Of a stretch of 64,000 nt of DNA, positions 62,525 through 64,000 are shown one piece after another; position 1 is the first letter of the stretch, and each line of letters begins with the position of its first letter. Below the pieces are notes generated by a model. It saw only the letters and a program-made list of their open reading frames with translations, did not search any database and had not been told where the DNA came from. This stretch comes from DASSQJ01 sp963726295 (GTDB taxonomy: Bacteria; Actinomycetota; Actinomycetes; Actinomycetales; Dermatophilaceae), in the NCBI GenBank assembly GCA_963726295.1, contig CAVSBW010000006.1:1-64000 (forward strand), read 5' to 3'. The position numbers and the translations under genes are program-made.

Positions 62525-63403
62525 ATGCTCACCGTCGGCGCGATCTTCCGTCCCACGCTGGCTCCGGAGGAGCTCGTCCCGGCTGCGCGAGCCGCGGAGG
62601 ACGCAGGCGTGGCCCAGCTGTGGCTCTGGGAGGACTGCTTCGCCGAGGGTGGGGTCTCCGCGGCCGCGGCGGCCCTCGGCGCCACGTCCCGCCTGCAGGT
62701 CGCCATCGGCGTGCTGCCGGTGCCGCTGCGCAACGTCGCCCTGACCGCGATGGAGCTCGCGACGCTGGACCGGCTCTTCCCCGGGCGCCTCGTGGCCGGC
62801 CTCGGGCACGGTGTCCAGTCGTGGATGGCGCAGGTCGGGGCCCGGGCCGCGTCACCGCTGACGCTGCTGCGCGAGTACACCGAAGCGCTGCGACGGCTCC
62901 TCGACGGAGACGCGGTGACGACCCGCGGCGACTACGTCTCCCTGGACGACGTGCGCCTGGCCTGGCCGCCGCTCGAGACGATGCGGCTGCACCTCGCCGG
63001 GGAGGGGCCCCGAACCGTCGACCTCGTCGGTGAGGTGGGCGACGGCCTCGTCGTGCCGGGCGGCTACGACCCGGCCCGGCTCCGCGCGGTCGTCGGCCGG
63101 GTCCGCGATGCCGCCGAGCGCGCCGGGCGCGAGCGCTCGCCCGTGGTCACGAACTTCCTGCCGTGCGCGTTCGGCCCCGACGGGCCGGCCCGCATCGCAG
63201 CCCGGCGGGCGGCCCTCGGTGCGCCGGTCGACGCGCCACCCTCGGAGCTGTACGGGGACCCAGCCGCGGTGGCGGAGGGCCTGGCGGCGTTCGCGGCCGC
63301 CGGTGTCGACACGGTGGCGCTGCTGCCCGTCGACGATCGCCTCGACACCCAGAGCTTCATGGCCGCCGCCGGAGAGGTGGCGGCGCTGGTGGCCCCCGGC
63401 TGA
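62525..63403 (+). CDS. LLM-class (probably F420-dependent) oxidoreductase
   Basis: A 292-residue luciferase-like TIM-barrel protein. Typical segments are AARAAEDAGVAQLWLWEDCF, TSRLQVAIGVLPVPLRNVAL, GRLVAGLGHGVQSWMAQVGA and LAGEGPRTVDLVGEVGDGLV. In actinobacteria such proteins mostly use coenzyme F420; the cofactor is inferred. It is divergent from nei with a 65-bp gap and convergent with ku. Confidence 0.9.
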   Translation: MLTVGAIFRPTLAPEELVPAARAAEDAGVAQLWLWEDCFAEGGVSAAAAALGATSRLQVAIGVLPVPLRNVALTAMELATLDRLFPGRLVAGLGHGVQSWMAQVGARAASPLTLLREYTEALRRLLDGDAVTTRGDYVSLDDVRLAWPPLETMRLHLAGEGPRTVDLVGEVGDGLVVPGGYDPARLRAVVGRVRDAAERAGRERSPVVTNFLPCAFGPDGPARIAARRAALGAPVDAPPSELYGDPAAVAEGLAAFAAAGVDTVALLPVDDRLDTQSFMAAAGEVAALVAPG

Positions 63404-63491
63404 GGGCCGGGGCCTGCCGCCGCACAGCGCCGCCGCACCCCGCCGACCGCGTGCCGGGACACGCGCTCGGGAGGCCACAAGAGGGGAGGGG

Positions 63492-64000
63492 TCAGCTCGC
63501 CTTCTTCTCCTGCTTCTTCGCGGTCTTCTTGGGGTCGGTCTTCTTCGTGGTCGTCTTCGCGGCCGCGGACTTCGTCGAGCCGGAATTCTTGGCGGCGGAC
63601 TTGGTCGCAGGCGCCTTCTTCTCGGCGGTCGGCGCCTCGCCGCGAGCCGCCTTGGCCTTCTCGACCGACCGCGAGAGCGCAGCCAGCAGGTCGACGACCT
63701 CGCCGCCCTCGTCCTCCTCCACCGGTGGCGCCTGGACCTCGCCGCCCTCGACCTTGGCCCGCACCAGCTCCTTGACGGCGATGGCGTAGTCGTCCTCGTA
63801 GTCGCCCGGGTCGAAGTCCCCGGCGAGCTGGTCGATGAGGACCTTCGCCATGTCCATCTCCTGCTTCGTGGCGTGCTGCTCCTCGTCGACCGAGGCGAAG
63901 TCCGCGCCACGGATCTCGTCGGGCCACAGCATGGTCTGCATGACGATGACGCCGTCGCGCACGCGGAGCACGGCCATCGTCATCCGGGTGCGGATCGAGA
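63492..64000 (-). CDS. ku: Non-homologous end-joining protein Ku, C-terminal part
   Basis: The C-terminal ~169 residues of Ku; the frame continues beyond the right edge. SIRTRMTMAVLRVRDGVIVM, MLWPDEIRGADFASVD and MDMAKVLIDQLAGDFDPGDY match the end of the Ku core. The tail is long and Lys/Ala-rich (KKTDPKKTAKKQEKKAS), typical of bacterial Ku proteins that use a basic tail to bind DNA and recruit LigD. Confidence 0.93.
   Translation of the reverse strand, partial: SIRTRMTMAVLRVRDGVIVMQTMLWPDEIRGADFASVDEEQHATKQEMDMAKVLIDQLAGDFDPGDYEDDYAIAVKELVRAKVEGGEVQAPPVEEDEGGEVVDLLAALSRSVEKAKAARGEAPTAEKKAPATKSAAKNSGSTKSAAAKTTTKKTDPKKTAKKQEKKAS

Overview
The window is high-GC actinobacterial DNA carrying the chromosomal replication-origin neighbourhood. 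The gene order gyrA-gyrB ... dciA-recF-gnd-dnaN-oriC-dnaA-rpmH-rnpA-yidD-yidC-jag-rsmG-parA-parB-trxA-trxB, the 6-phosphogluconate dehydrogenase gene between dnaN and recF, the tRNA-Ile/tRNA-Ala pair beside gyrA, and the later rpsF-ssb-rpsR-rplI, radA-disA-mutY and clpC blocks point to Actinomycetota, order Micrococcales. Protein style and synteny suggest an Intrasporangiaceae-like organism. The genus is an inference and cannot be fixed from sequence alone.

Left edge (1-3.8 kb): an accessory patch of visibly lower GC next to tRNA-Ala. It holds a truncated membrane-anchored protein, an HNH-nuclease protein and a divergent DUF4238 protein. Two of these three genes are interrupted by frame disruptions while keeping coding character in every segment.

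3.8-10.2 kb: tRNA-Ala(TGC), a 40-residue DLW-39-like micro-protein gene, tRNA-Ile(GAT), a DUF3566 membrane protein, gyrA and gyrB, all on the minus strand.

10.5-18.4 kb: an 8-kb accessory block separating gyrB from dciA/recF. It contains a small hypothetical protein, a degenerate Hsp90-like protein, an intracellular thermolysin-like M4 peptidase that appears fused to its emfourin inhibitor, a MarR/SDR divergent pair with a palindromic operator, an enoyl-CoA hydratase-like protein, and a TetR/DUF385 divergent pair with two copies of a palindrome.

18.4-33.6 kb: replication initiation and partition. oriC lies between dnaN and dnaA with many TTGTCCACA-type DnaA boxes. Four exact parS sites (GTTTCACGTGAAAC) lie between the rsmG start and the parA N-terminus, and a second small DnaA-box cluster lies upstream of parA. 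trxB has a sigma-R/H-type promoter (GGAAC-N18-GTT), and clpC further right has a similar one.

33.7-41.9 kb: anti-sigma factor, sigM, an exported-domain pseudokinase (normally next to or fused with murJ, which is missing here), a divergent leaderless Nudix/CCA-transferase pair, then a translationally coupled membrane methyltransferase and PP2C phosphatase.

42-51.7 kb: inositol-phosphate synthase, PadR regulator, a class A penicillin-binding protein, a polytopic membrane protein, the rpsF-ssb-rpsR-rplI operon and a BCCT osmolyte transporter.

51.8-64 kb: radA, disA and mutY (DNA integrity and c-di-AMP), an exported HExxH peptidase overlapping argA tail-to-tail, clpC, a Nei-type glycosylase, an LLM oxidoreductase and the C-terminal part of Ku. 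Several genes here use TAnnnT boxes 6-8 nt before the start codon, the usual sign of leaderless transcripts in actinobacteria. No CRISPR array, rRNA or insertion sequence was seen.
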